Part shown: positions 25,365 to 34,561 of the stretch, in pieces
Numbering within the stretch: the stretch's first letter is position 1
Layout of the letters: every line of letters begins with the position of its first letter
Assembly (NCBI RefSeq): GCF_937920985.1
Contig: NZ_CALDXR010000032.1
Location: 17,616 to 81,615 of the forward strand
Direction: 5' to 3'
Length of the DNA: 64,000 bases
Origin: an uncultured Phascolarctobacterium sp.
GTDB lineage: Bacteria > Bacillota > Negativicutes > Acidaminococcales > Acidaminococcaceae
Position numbers and translations under genes: made by a program
Notes under the pieces: model-generated
The model's input: only the letters and a program-made list of their open reading frames with translations
What the model was told of the DNA's origin: nothing
Databases searched by the model: none

Positions 25365-28300
25365 AGCTTCATCAAATCCACTTCCTGTTCAAAAACACCT
25401 GTCGGTGACTGGTTAATCAGAATGCATTGTTTAACATTGGAGATATTGGTATTCCATGTTACCTTTCCTACGTTCTTACCTGCTCCAAGAAGTTGTAAAT
25501 CAGCTGTCGCACTTAAACACTTAAACAGATTTAAAATTTCTTTCAAAACGTGAATTTGTTTTGATACAAATAAGCCTTTAAAATTCTCTCTACGTTTTTC
25601 CAAGGTTGCAGATTGAGAAGCAGGTCTCTTTTTATACAAATTATTAGCAGACTTTGCAAGCAGTATATCATAAATCCGCATATTGTTTTCTTTACCGATT
25701 CCCCATGTCTTTTCATAAAAATCTAACCTTTTTCTTGCTTTTTGCTTTTTCTCTTCATCAGCATTCTTATCAGCAATAATCTCGTCATTGACCGCCAAAT
25801 TATTCTCATATTTAAATGCCTTTTTCAAGTAAGCAATACTATATTCATCTATACATAATTGACTAGCAACATAAAATTGAAGTTGTTTTAGTTGTCTCCC
25901 AGAAATATGCATAGGAAAGCCATTTATCTTAAACAAACTATATTTTTTGATTTTAGGAATCTTAATCTCAGGCTCGCACAGCTGTACAACATCAGTTAGA
26001 TAATTTTGCACAGCTTTTTCTCCTTGTTTTGCATAAACCAAAGGGATTCCTTCTATTGATAACTGAACAGCTCCCTTTTTTCCTTCTGATTTAACTAAAG
26101 CAAAATATGCTGTAGTCAAGGAATCATACCCGCCATACTTCTCTACAGATAAACCCGCTTTCAAAGGCAACTGTCCACTCTTGGCTTTAAGCGGTTGCTG
26201 TTTAAATAATTCTCCTTTGCCTTCTACCGGTTGTCTGGTAAAGAGAATATTGTTCTTAAGCATAGTCTTGGTAACAGTTGTAATCGTACCGTCTTTACCA
26301 CCAATCCAAGCAATCTCACTATCACGTTTAATGCTAAATTTATAAAAAATCTCCGGTTTCAGGCTATAACGTCTGTTATCTTGATTTTTGGTAATAAAAC
26401 TTAAAGGGTTAGCGGTAAATTTCACATGATAGCAATTACCGACCACAATATTCAGATAAGCATCCTTTGCATGATGCAAATCGTTAACCTCACGGCATTT
26501 AATAAATTTAAACTGATGACGGAAATCAGATACATTGCCGGCCTTAACATATACAATCTCACTATGCTTATACGCTGTCTTTAAAATCGTAGCAACAGCT
26601 TTTGTCGACTGTCTTGTCTCCACAAGCTGTCTGCTGATAAAGCCGGCCAGCTCTTCGTCTCTCAGCTGTGTACTGCGTGTCAGACGTTCATATTTTCTTT
26701 CATCAATGAATCCCTTATCATACAGCAGCTTCCAGAAGCTATGCATTTTGGTGCGAATTGCTGCATCAAGCGGATAAATATCTGTTTTGGCGGCATTAAC
26801 CTCCTTTTTAACAAGTACCCTGTTGCTAAGGCTGTCATCCTTTGTTTTGGAACGCGGATAGATATGATCAATGTCATACAGATTATCATCATACAAAGAA
26901 GCCAGTTCTATTGTTTCGCCCGTATACATGCAGCGTCCCATCTGTGTATAGTAAAGATAGAGCTTATCACTGCGCAAATCATCTTCTTTTTTGGAACTCA
27001 GCTGAATTTTAAATGCGTTGAGCTCATCTGTATGAGGCATAAAATCAATGTTTTCTTCCTTGCATTGTTTATATAAGTCCTGTAACTTTTTCAGACGGCT
27101 ATCAGTACGCTTGCTTTCTTCCTTGCTTCTGGCCATCTCAATAAAAATACGCTTTGGCTCGTGGCCCGTAATTTTCTTGATTTCTTCCAATATCGTCAGC
27201 GTCTGCCAGATAGAACGCTTAACTGAAGGATAAACATAAAGCTCTTCAACGTCTTTGTATGTCAGTTTACTATTACTGTTTTGCCTGCCACTATTAAACT
27301 CTTTAATCTTACCAATAAAATCATAAGAACAATAGCTGCTCAAAAGCTCCATGAAATTTTTATTTGTATGACGCAAAGCACTGATAATAGTGACAAGTTC
27401 ACCAAAACCCTTATCCTCATAAGCAATAGCACTGCTATTCAATAACGTTGCAGACAGTCTGCCCCAATCCTTATATTTAAGCTTTTTGATAGCTTTGATT
27501 TTATCATCGGAAATCTGCGGATAAGTATTTCTGATTTTTGTTGCCAACATCTTTTTCTCGTCGCAGAATAAGGTTATCCATCTGATAATATTCTCAATTT
27601 CATCTCTATGCAGTTGAATATAATCTTCACCGAAAATTCTTCTAAAATCATTATATGATTTCATCGAAGCATTAATCTTATCATCAATGCCTCCGATATT
27701 TTGGAAAGAAATATTTTCCTGTCTAAAAAATCTTTCTAATGTTTTCTTGGTAACCTTTGATGTCTTAGCAAGAAAAAGCTGTTTAAAGATCTTTTCCAGC
27801 ACATCAACAGGCAAGCGTTCGCCGTCAACAGTAATATTGTTAATAGCATTACGCACCATAAACTCCGAATACAATAATGATTCCTTAGGAAGTACGTCTT
27901 CACCAACAAGATACGTGCATTTTGCTGTCATATTGGTTATAAACTTTTCTGCACTCTCTTCCAAATTTACAATTTCAGTAAAATTCCAAGGATAAATTTT
28001 TTCATTCTTACGTACAACCCAACATCTGCCCTGTTCTTTGGACATACGTGTACCCGCAAGCGGACCTACATAATACGGTATTCTGAACTTAACAATCTGT
28101 TCAATTTTTTCACGCACAGAAAGACCGTTATTATCAGTCTCACCTAAAAACGGTAAATAGCCCTCAGCATTATCAAGAATGCATTTTAATTCCGCTAAAT
28201 GCACCTGGATGGGAATGATGCCATTATCCTTAGTTGTTTGTTTAGGAAAAGCAAATCCATTGGCAATGCGAAACAGTAAACGTTCCTCCTCTGTTTTGGC

Positions 28301-29500
28301 ACCATCAATACTCGTAATTTCCTGCATTATTTTTTTGTATTCTGCAATACCGTCAAGCTGCTTCTTTAGATCCTTACAAAAATCAAGCTGATTACGTCCT
28401 TTGATTCCTTTAGCATATTTCTCATAAGAAATATCTCCATCCTGCCTGAAAATCTTATTATATAAAGGCTTACCTTTAATCATGGATTTCAAAACAGCCA
28501 AATCACGTTTATGTTCTTCATAAACCTGCACCTTGCACTCAGAAAGCAGATGTTGTTCACCTTCATCTTTTTTGCCTGCATCAAGATGCAATATTTTTGC
28601 CAGCAAACTCCAATCATAAATAGCTTTGAAACGGAGTAACCCTTCGTAACGCTCTCCTAATGCTGCTGTAAGCACAGGTTCAAGTTCATCCAAATCATCA
28701 TCCTGAAAGCTTACTGATTTCTTTTCGCATTCATCTAATTCTTCATCCAAAAATAACTCAGCTAACTTAGCTTTACCACCACTAAAAAGCTGTATAATAG
28801 CTTTCTGCTGTTTTGTCTGTGCCGGTAATAAACTCTGCATCGCTTTCTGCTTAATGGTACGTCCTAAGTTTACATCGCACAAAACTTTAGCCAATTCATC
28901 TATATTTTGACATGACCAATCTTCAATTCCCATCTCATCCCGGACATAATTCTCAACCTCACTGAAAACCGCATTAAAATCGTTTACTTTGGAGGCATCA
29001 AGATTATCAAACAAAAAATGTCCACGATGCTTAGCAATGTGCTGTACAGCGAGATAGAGCAAGCGTACATCAAAAGGTCCTTTCTGGGTTGCCAGAGCAT
29101 AACGCAAATGGTACATAGTAGGATATTGTTGATAAAACTCCTTATCTGTATAATTTTTATCAACAAATAAATTACATACTGCCTTCTCGCGCTTATCATC
29201 TAATTGCAAACGGCTATCCTCTAAACGCATAAAGAAACCGGGATCAACCTTAGCGATTTCCTCCGCAAATAATTCCTGCAACATTTTAAGGCGCCAGGTA
29301 GTTCTGTCAATTCTGCGTCTGCCAGAGCGAAAAACTCTCGTAGAGGCGGCAGTATTGGCAGAATCAAAAAGTCTGATTCCCCATAACGCTTTGCCATTAA
29401 ATTTTAAAATATTATAATTTGTATCCGTAACAGCCCAGCCAACAGATGCATCCCCCATATCTAAGCCGATATAATAATCACAATTCTTTAATTTTTGCAT
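25361..29500 (-). CDS. cas9: CRISPR-associated endonuclease Cas9 (type II-A)
   Basis: 1379-aa RNA-guided DNA nuclease. RuvC-I YYIGLDMGDASVGWAV with D14; an Arg-rich bridge helix (VFRSGRRRIDRTTWRLKMLQ, residues about 58-77); RuvC-II RIFIEMARSKEE with E788; HNH YDIDHIYPRS with D878/H879; RuvC-III HHAKDAYLN with H1010 and D1013. All catalytic residues are present, so a double-strand cutter is expected. ATG 29500 follows GGAGG. The upstream region is shared with the divergent tracrRNA, whose -35 box overlaps the cas9 ribosome site. PAM cannot be read from the window. Confidence 0.98.
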   Translation of the reverse strand: MQKLKNCDYYIGLDMGDASVGWAVTDTNYNILKFNGKALWGIRLFDSANTAASTRVFRSGRRRIDRTTWRLKMLQELFAEEIAKVDPGFFMRLEDSRLQLDDKREKAVCNLFVDKNYTDKEFYQQYPTMYHLRYALATQKGPFDVRLLYLAVQHIAKHRGHFLFDNLDASKVNDFNAVFSEVENYVRDEMGIEDWSCQNIDELAKVLCDVNLGRTIKQKAMQSLLPAQTKQQKAIIQLFSGGKAKLAELFLDEELDECEKKSVSFQDDDLDELEPVLTAALGERYEGLLRFKAIYDWSLLAKILHLDAGKKDEGEQHLLSECKVQVYEEHKRDLAVLKSMIKGKPLYNKIFRQDGDISYEKYAKGIKGRNQLDFCKDLKKQLDGIAEYKKIMQEITSIDGAKTEEERLLFRIANGFAFPKQTTKDNGIIPIQVHLAELKCILDNAEGYLPFLGETDNNGLSVREKIEQIVKFRIPYYVGPLAGTRMSKEQGRCWVVRKNEKIYPWNFTEIVNLEESAEKFITNMTAKCTYLVGEDVLPKESLLYSEFMVRNAINNITVDGERLPVDVLEKIFKQLFLAKTSKVTKKTLERFFRQENISFQNIGGIDDKINASMKSYNDFRRIFGEDYIQLHRDEIENIIRWITLFCDEKKMLATKIRNTYPQISDDKIKAIKKLKYKDWGRLSATLLNSSAIAYEDKGFGELVTIISALRHTNKNFMELLSSYCSYDFIGKIKEFNSGRQNSNSKLTYKDVEELYVYPSVKRSIWQTLTILEEIKKITGHEPKRIFIEMARSKEESKRTDSRLKKLQDLYKQCKEENIDFMPHTDELNAFKIQLSSKKEDDLRSDKLYLYYTQMGRCMYTGETIELASLYDDNLYDIDHIYPRSKTKDDSLSNRVLVKKEVNAAKTDIYPLDAAIRTKMHSFWKLLYDKGFIDERKYERLTRSTQLRDEELAGFISRQLVETRQSTKAVATILKTAYKHSEIVYVKAGNVSDFRHQFKFIKCREVNDLHHAKDAYLNIVVGNCYHVKFTANPLSFITKNQDNRRYSLKPEIFYKFSIKRDSEIAWIGGKDGTITTVTKTMLKNNILFTRQPVEGKGELFKQQPLKAKSGQLPLKAGLSVEKYGGYDSLTTAYFALVKSEGKKGAVQLSIEGIPLVYAKQGEKAVQNYLTDVVQLCEPEIKIPKIKKYSLFKINGFPMHISGRQLKQLQFYVASQLCIDEYSIAYLKKAFKYENNLAVNDEIIADKNADEEKKQKARKRLDFYEKTWGIGKENNMRIYDILLAKSANNLYKKRPASQSATLEKRRENFKGLFVSKQIHVLKEILNLFKCLSATADLQLLGAGKNVGKVTWNTNISNVKQCILINQSPTGVFEQEVDLMKL

Positions 29501-29501
29501 A

Positions 29502-29530
29502 TTGACAAACCTCCACAGATGAAATATACT
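29502..29530 (+). promoter_or_regulatory. tracrRNA promoter
   Basis: TTGACA (29502-29507), 17-nt spacer, TATACT (29525-29530) on the plus strand, starting 2 bp outside the cas9 start codon. It overlaps the minus-strand ribosome-binding site of cas9. Confidence 0.8.
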
Positions 29531-29536
29531 ATGAGT

Positions 29537-29656
29537 AACTTCTTGAGTACCATCAGAAGTTACATCACGAGTTCAAAAAACATGATTTATTCAAATCGTC
29601 TTCTTCGGAAGACCCCACAGTGTGTGGACCTAAAGCTTGCTTCGGCAGGCTTTTTT
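29537..29656 (+). ncRNA. tracrRNA
   Basis: The anti-repeat CTTGAGTACCATCAGAAGTTA and its continuation ...CATCACGAGTTCAAA (29542-29577) matches the plus-strand repeat with a few changes, and so pairs with the minus-strand crRNA repeat. Next come hairpins GTCTTC-TTCG-GAAGAC and CCACA-GTG-TGTGG, then the terminator AAGCTTGC-TTCG-GCAGGCTT with a T-run ending near 29656. This is the normal order anti-repeat, stems, terminator of a type II tracrRNA. Length about 120 nt from the predicted start. Confidence 0.92.
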
Positions 29657-29660
29657 GTTT

Positions 29661-30188
29661 ATTTTAAAAAATTTTCATGTACAGTACACTAAATCATTTC
29701 TACAGCAATTTTAAAAATCCTTTATTTCTAAAAAATCTGCTGATAATTCGGTGTTACTTTTTATTTTAAGGCTTTGCTATAACATATTATAGCATATGCA
29801 AATGACAGCTTTTGTCTATCTTGCCAACTTTATTTGCAAGTTCAGTAAAATTTTTAGGTTTAAAATTCAATAAAAAGTTGTACATTACTTCGTCCTAGCC
29901 TTTACAAACTGCTAATGCCAGTCATCCTTTCCATGTGTGAAACGGAAGCAGAAGTGCAGGAGCAGATTATGCTACTGACAATAAAATTGAACAACAATCT
30001 TTCATGTTTTATGTGATAACTTAATGGTAAGCAAAGGTAGTCTCTATGTCTATCTTTTTAAATTGAATTTACGCAACTTATTATACGTCATCTCAGCTTT
30101 ATGTCCACTTTATAGCGCCACTTCTTTTTCTTACTTCAATGCAACACTGCACCTACGCCACACAAGTCGGCGAGGTGTTTTTTTACAT
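29661..30188. other. Intergenic stretch with possible cas promoter and a gene relic
   Basis: AT-rich and mostly featureless. On the minus strand an extended -10 element TGCTATAAT (29794-29786), inside a small palindrome GCTATAACATATTATAGC, is a candidate distal promoter for the cas9 operon. On the plus strand 29915-30016 reads MPVILSMCETEAEVQEQIML followed by 13 residues to a stop, which looks like the fragment of a larger protein, but no ribosome site is present. Nothing else is recognised. Confidence 0.3.
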
Positions 30189-30229
30189 ACAAAAAGTCCT
30201 GCGCAGCATCTGAAATGCACGCAGGACTA
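30189..30229 (-). terminator. Terminator of the TRAP transporter operon
   Basis: AGTCCTGCG and CGCAGGACT pair around an inner CAT/ATG stem, followed by TTTTTGTATG on the minus strand, 26 bp after the permease stop. Confidence 0.8.
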
Positions 30230-30254
30230 TGAAGCTTGTTATGAAATTTTCGGC

Positions 30255-32210
30255 TTACAGGTCGTCGCCATCTTGCTGAATCGCACCCTTAACCTTGTTC
30301 ATGCGCTGCCATACATAGGCAACAGCAACAAGCGCAACACCGATACCGTCGGTAAATACGCCGGGGATAATCATGCAGATACCGCCAACGAGGAACAGAA
30401 TACGCTGCGGAATGTTCAGCAGATTGTTGCAGAAACCAATCATCGCCATGGAAGCACCCCACATACCTACAATCGCGGTGAAGGCGCTGTAGCAGATGGT
30501 GAACGGAGTTGCGTTGATCATCAGCAGCTCAGGTGCCAGTACGAAGATGTACGGTACGATGAACGCAGCAATCGCCAGCTTAGCAGCAATAACGCCGGTA
30601 CGCATCGGGTTAGCACCGGCAATACCAGCACCGGCATAAGCAGCCAAGGCAACAGGCGGTGTAACGTCGGCAACGATACCGAAGTAGAACGCGAACATGT
30701 GCGCTGCCAGCACCGGTACATTCATCTGCACCAGAGCAGGCGCTGCAATAGTAGAAGTAATTACATAGTTAGCAGTTGTCGGCACGCCCATGCCAAGAAT
30801 CAGAGAAGTGATCATGGTGAAGAACATTGCCGGCAGCAGATTACCGCCTGCCAAGTCCAGCAGAGCAGTTGCAATCTTCAGGCCAACGCCGGTTTTGGTA
30901 ACAACGCCGATGATGATACCTGCGGTTGCACAGGCAATCAGTACGCCAAGCACGCCCTTGGAGCCGTCAATCAAACCTTGGACGATTTGCTTGAAGCCAA
31001 TGCGGGTGGATTTACGCAGGCAGGCGCAAACGATGGTCAGCACGATGGCTGCCAAAGCAGCACGCATAGGAGTATAACCGCTTACGAGCAGGTAAACGAT
31101 AACGATTAACGGAATAGCCAGATGGCCTTTTTCCATGAACAGCTCCTTGAACTTCGGCAGCTGGTCACGCGGAGTGCCCTTCAGACCGAACTTTTTAGCT
31201 TCGTAGTGAACGCCCAGCCATACGCCGATGTAGTACAACATTGCCGGGATAACGGCAGCCTTAACAACATCAAAGTACGGAACGCCTACAAATTCTGCCA
31301 TCAGGAAGGCTGCAGCGCCCATAACAGGAGGCATCAGCTGACCGCCGGTAGAAGCAGCAGCCTCAACAGCGCCTGCAAACGCCGGACGATAGCCAAGCTT
31401 TTTCATCATCGGGATGGTGAAAGCGCCGGTGCCGGCAACGTTACCAACGGAGCTGCCGGAAACAGTACCCATGAGGCCGGAGGACAGTACGGCAACCTTC
31501 GCCGGTCCGCCTGCTGCCCAGCCTGCGATTGCGTTGGCAATATCAATGAAGAATTTGCCCAGGCCGGTGGTTTCCAAGTAAGCACCAAAGAGGATGAACA
31601 GATAAATAAAGGTAGAAGATACACCCATAGGCGTACCGAAAATACCCTCGGTAGTGAAGAACAGGTGGTCAAACATTTCCTGCACGCCAACGCCGCGATG
31701 CGCCAGAATACCGGGAACGTAAGGACCTAAGAAGGCATACAGCATAAAGCAGAAGGCAACGATAATCATTGGCCAGCCTACTACGCGGCGCGCTGCTTCA
31801 AAAACCATAATCGTACCGATAAGGCCGACGATGAAGTCGGTTTCTGTGTTCATGCCGGCACGCAGCACCAGCTCCTGATAGTTCACAACCAGATACATGG
31901 CAGTACCTGCGCTGAGCAGTGCCAGGAAGGCATCAAAGGGATGCATCTTGCTGCGGGACCAGGAATGTCTGGACGGATACAGCAGGAAAATCAATAAAAA
32001 GCCGAAGGCTAAGTGAATAGCGCGCTGCAGATGCGCGTCCAGCACACCGAAGGTGGCTGTATATAATTGGAAAAGTGCAAACAGAATACAGATTGCGGAA
32101 ATAATTTTACCCCACACACCTGTAAGCTCACGCTTGTCTGATTCCTTGTCAAATTTTTGCAATACCTCTTCTGCTGAAAGCTCTCTTACTTTCTTTTCTT
32201 TTTCAGACAT
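30255..32210 (-). CDS. TAXI-type TRAP transporter fused permease (DctQM fusion)
   Basis: 651-aa integral membrane protein uniting the small 4-TM and large 12-TM TRAP subunits, as is usual for TAXI-type TRAP systems; they take up organic acids by a sodium or proton gradient with a periplasmic binding protein. Recognisable: the N-terminal four-helix part (to about 180), then GSSVGNVAGTGAFTIPMMKK, TGGQLMPPVMGAAAFLMAE, GMGVPTTANYVITSTIAAPAL and DVTPPVALAAYAGAGIAGANP. Last gene of a three-gene operon with the binding protein and a DUF1850 protein. Substrate unknown (glutamate, dicarboxylates or similar for this family). Confidence 0.95.
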   Translation of the reverse strand: MSEKEKKVRELSAEEVLQKFDKESDKRELTGVWGKIISAICILFALFQLYTATFGVLDAHLQRAIHLAFGFLLIFLLYPSRHSWSRSKMHPFDAFLALLSAGTAMYLVVNYQELVLRAGMNTETDFIVGLIGTIMVFEAARRVVGWPMIIVAFCFMLYAFLGPYVPGILAHRGVGVQEMFDHLFFTTEGIFGTPMGVSSTFIYLFILFGAYLETTGLGKFFIDIANAIAGWAAGGPAKVAVLSSGLMGTVSGSSVGNVAGTGAFTIPMMKKLGYRPAFAGAVEAAASTGGQLMPPVMGAAAFLMAEFVGVPYFDVVKAAVIPAMLYYIGVWLGVHYEAKKFGLKGTPRDQLPKFKELFMEKGHLAIPLIVIVYLLVSGYTPMRAALAAIVLTIVCACLRKSTRIGFKQIVQGLIDGSKGVLGVLIACATAGIIIGVVTKTGVGLKIATALLDLAGGNLLPAMFFTMITSLILGMGVPTTANYVITSTIAAPALVQMNVPVLAAHMFAFYFGIVADVTPPVALAAYAGAGIAGANPMRTGVIAAKLAIAAFIVPYIFVLAPELLMINATPFTICYSAFTAIVGMWGASMAMIGFCNNLLNIPQRILFLVGGICMIIPGVFTDGIGVALVAVAYVWQRMNKVKGAIQQDGDDL

Positions 32211-32244
32211 GGGTATCAGCTCCTCTCATTTAATATAATAAAAC

Positions 32245-32784
32245 CTAAAAGTACCGTTCCAGCCAGTACTGATATCGATACATGGCCTTCACCGTTACCG
32301 CAGTCCCCTGCCCGTACAGAGCAATCAGATCGTAGCTGTCGCCGCTGTGGACAATGTGCGGCATTGCCTGCTCGGATATACGCAGGGCAACCTCCTTATA
32401 GGGGCGGTTCATCTCCATATCAAACTTACCGTCGGCGGTCTGCGTCAGCTTGCCGTCGGCAGCGGAATACGGATAGCCCCATCCCAGCGAGGAAAAGCGG
32501 GTGTGCGTCATGGTCATGTTATTTGCGCCGTTAACCCTGAAATAATCATTCCAGGCAGTTTTTTCCACCGAATGCGTCAGGCTGATGTACCATTCATCAC
32601 CTGCCGCTGTGGCAAAAGCAACAGCTCCCGAAGTTCCCTCAGGTATAATCGCCACCACCAGGCGCGTACTATACCACCCCAAAAGCATTAAAACAACGCT
32701 TACAATAATTACTAAATTCTTTACTGGGAAAAAAGACCGGCCACCGGCAAACGCCGGTTTCCGGTCTTTGAAGTTCGGCATCAT
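32245..32784 (-). CDS. DUF1850 domain protein of TRAP operon
   Basis: 179-aa protein with one N-terminal membrane anchor (LVIIVSVVLMLLGWYSTRL, residues about 28-46) and an extracytoplasmic DUF1850 domain (WYISLTHSVEKTAWNDYFRV; LRISEQAMPHIVHSGDSYDL). The family regularly accompanies TAXI-TRAP permeases and may help assemble them; the role is not proven. The first codons (from ATG 32784, AAGGA upstream) also form a strong terminator-like hairpin, see the entry at 32729-32769. Confidence 0.85.
   Translation of the reverse strand: MMPNFKDRKPAFAGGRSFFPVKNLVIIVSVVLMLLGWYSTRLVVAIIPEGTSGAVAFATAAGDEWYISLTHSVEKTAWNDYFRVNGANNMTMTHTRFSSLGWGYPYSAADGKLTQTADGKFDMEMNRPYKEVALRISEQAMPHIVHSGDSYDLIALYGQGTAVTVKAMYRYQYWLERYF
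32729..32769 (-). terminator. Intragenic terminator-like hairpin after binding-protein gene
   Basis: AAAGACCGG ... CCGGTCTTTTTT with inner ACCGGC/GCCGGT forms a long GC-rich stem followed by six T on the minus strand. It lies 25 bp after the binding-protein stop but inside the first 20 codons of the DUF1850 gene, so it is likely a partial terminator or mRNA-end stabiliser that lets the binding protein be made in excess. Confidence 0.7.
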
Positions 32785-32793
32785 TTAAAATCC

Positions 32794-33765
32794 TTATTTT
32801 TCGTTAAAGAATTTTTCAGCACCCGGGTTCAGCTTAATGGACATGCCGTCTTTAGCAGTATCTTTGCTGATAGCATTTGCTGCGGAGTGAGCGGATTTCA
32901 TACGGTCAAGGTTGCCGTACAGAGCTTTAGCAATTGCATAAGCGGTGTTTTCGTCCATCTTGTCGGTTACTGCCAGCATGCATTTTACTGCTACTGCGGT
33001 AACGTCAGCATCCTGCTTCGGATAAGTACCGGCTTTGATAACCAGCTTGGTGTAGAACGGATATTTTTTGATCAGAGCGTCAGCCTTGTCAGCATCAACC
33101 GGAACCAGTACAACGTCGTTCTGAGTTGCGATATCCTGAATAGCAGCGGTCGGATGGCCTGCGGTTACGAAAGCAGCATCAACGTTACCGTCCTTCAGAG
33201 CACTTGCAGCTTCACCGAAGGACAGGTATTGAACCTTAATATCATCATATTTAATGCCATATGCTTCCATGATCTGGCGAGCGTTAGCTTCGGTACCGGA
33301 GCCTGCAGCACCTACAGCGATGCGTTTGCCTTTGAAATCAGCAACAGATTTGATACCGGATTTTTTCAGGGTAACAATCTGTACGGTTTCCGGATACAGA
33401 GTTGCAAGACCTTGCAGGCCGGCAACCTGTTTGCCTTTGAACATTTCAGTGCCGTTGGCAGCATAGTAAGCAATATCGTTTTGAATAAAAGCAATTTCAA
33501 CCTTGCCTTGGCTGAGCAGGTTTACGTTTGCTACGGAAGCGCCGGTAGATTGTGCGGAAGCATTGGTACCAGGAATATTTTTATTCAAGATATCAGCCAA
33601 AGCACCGCCTAACGGGAAGTAGGTACCGGAGGTACCGCCGGTAGCAATGTTAATAAATTTTTGTGCAGCAGGTTTTTTATCATCTTTCTTATCTCCACCG
33701 CCGCAGCCGGCAATCATAGTAGCCATAACCATGATACCAAGTAAAAAAGCCAAGAGTTTTTTCAT
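32794..33765 (-). CDS. TAXI family TRAP transporter solute-binding lipoprotein
   Basis: 323-aa periplasmic binding subunit. Lipoprotein signal MKKLLAFLLGIMVMATMIAG then C at residue 21; linker GGGDKKDDKK; the TAXI-family start INIATGGTSGTYFPLGGALA; KRIAVGAAGSGTEANARQIM and DAAFVTAGHPTAAIQDIA in the binding domain. First gene of the TRAP operon (AAAGGAGGGG ribosome site) with a separate promoter at 33821-33849. The family binds organic acids such as glutamate; substrate here not identifiable. Confidence 0.95.
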   Translation of the reverse strand: MKKLLAFLLGIMVMATMIAGCGGGDKKDDKKPAAQKFINIATGGTSGTYFPLGGALADILNKNIPGTNASAQSTGASVANVNLLSQGKVEIAFIQNDIAYYAANGTEMFKGKQVAGLQGLATLYPETVQIVTLKKSGIKSVADFKGKRIAVGAAGSGTEANARQIMEAYGIKYDDIKVQYLSFGEAASALKDGNVDAAFVTAGHPTAAIQDIATQNDVVLVPVDADKADALIKKYPFYTKLVIKAGTYPKQDADVTAVAVKCMLAVTDKMDENTAYAIAKALYGNLDRMKSAHSAANAISKDTAKDGMSIKLNPGAEKFFNEK

Positions 33766-33820
33766 AAGAGTTCCCCTCCTTTAATATACATATGTGCTAA
33801 GATAACAAAATTGACGCAGC

Positions 33821-33849
33821 AACATATTGTTATTCTTCTTATTCGTCAA
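33821..33849 (-). promoter_or_regulatory. Promoter of TAXI-TRAP operon
   Basis: TTGACG (33849-33844), 17-nt spacer, TATGTT (33826-33821) on the minus strand. The rest of the divergent 340-bp region holds the plus-strand promoter listed next. Confidence 0.65.
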
Positions 33850-34009
33850 CATTGTGTAAATTCCTGCTAAAAAATTCATAAAAACGTCATGTATACAGAA
33901 TACATTGGCATAAAAATGCAGATTCTATGAAAAATTCTTGCTATTTTGTGATTATTAATACAGCTTTTCTGCATAATTTGCTGTGGAATCATTTCATTAT
34001 AGATTCATT

Positions 34010-34038
34010 TTGCTTATTTCCGTAATCTATGTTACAAT
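34010..34038 (+). promoter_or_regulatory. Promoter of the 34112 gene
   Basis: TTGCTT (34010-34015), 17-nt spacer, TACAAT (34033-34038) on the plus strand; 5' UTR about 65 nt. Confidence 0.6.
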
Positions 34039-34111
34039 AATAGCGTTATGTTTATTGCTTTTTCTGATAAAGCGAGAGTCATCAAAAACATCTTTTTAAG
34101 GAGTGAATAAT

Positions 34112-34486
34112 ATGAGTTCCGGAGCTTATTCTTTAAGACTCGCTCGTACCCTGTACGAAAATGTTTATCATGCTATGCTGTACAATGAAAACCAACAGCC
34201 TATCGGTGATTTGGAAATTATTCCGAACATCCCTCTCGACCGCAGCCAGGTTCCCGAGGATGCACCGGAAGTACCGGCTTATCTGCTGGTAATCGTAAAA
34301 GACGCTGACATCAACAAGGACAACCTGATTGATTTCGAAGAGCGCGCTTCCTATGCTCTGCTGAAACGCTTCTCCACCGAGGTTATCAACTTCCAGCACT
34401 GCAAATTCTACTATCCGTCCCCTGCCTTCATTTTTGAACAGCCGGACGCAGTAAACGGTGGCACTGAGCCCATGCCGCTGCAATAA
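34112..34486 (+). CDS. Hypothetical protein, 124 aa
   Basis: Not recognised. Soluble, acidic, no signal peptide or membrane segment. Begins SSGAYSLRLARTLYENVYHA; a middle part DADINKDNLIDFEERASYAL resembles an EF-hand-like Asp/Asn loop by composition but lacks the spacing to claim calcium binding; the end is Pro-rich. ATG 34112 follows AAGGAG at 8 bp, with its own promoter and a terminator. It is the only clear plus-strand gene between the Cro-like relic and the ISL3 element, and stands alone, which suggests a self-regulated small cytoplasmic protein. Confidence 0.8.
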   Translation: MSSGAYSLRLARTLYENVYHAMLYNENQQPIGDLEIIPNIPLDRSQVPEDAPEVPAYLLVIVKDADINKDNLIDFEERASYALLKRFSTEVINFQHCKFYYPSPAFIFEQPDAVNGGTEPMPLQ

Positions 34487-34496
34487 TTTAAACCGA

Positions 34497-34545
34497 AAAA
34501 CTCCGCTCCCTGCTGCCTGTGCAGTAAGGAACGGAGTTTTTTTGT
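34497..34545. terminator. Terminator shared by 34112 gene and trp operon
   Basis: AACTCCG ... CGGAGTTTTTTT on the plus strand with an inner CTGC/GCAG stem; on the minus strand the same hairpin is followed by TTTTTCGG, 17 bp after trpA. Serves convergent genes. Confidence 0.8.
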
Positions 34546-34561
34546 GCCCAAACCTTTGTAA

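Noticed and set aside
22988..31366. Spacer 22988-23017 shares 16 bases with the TRAP permease gene at 31351-31366, suggesting self-targeting
   Set aside because: The match is GAAGCAGCAGCCTCAA, a run of common Ala/Glu-type codons, and the other 14 bases of the spacer do not match.
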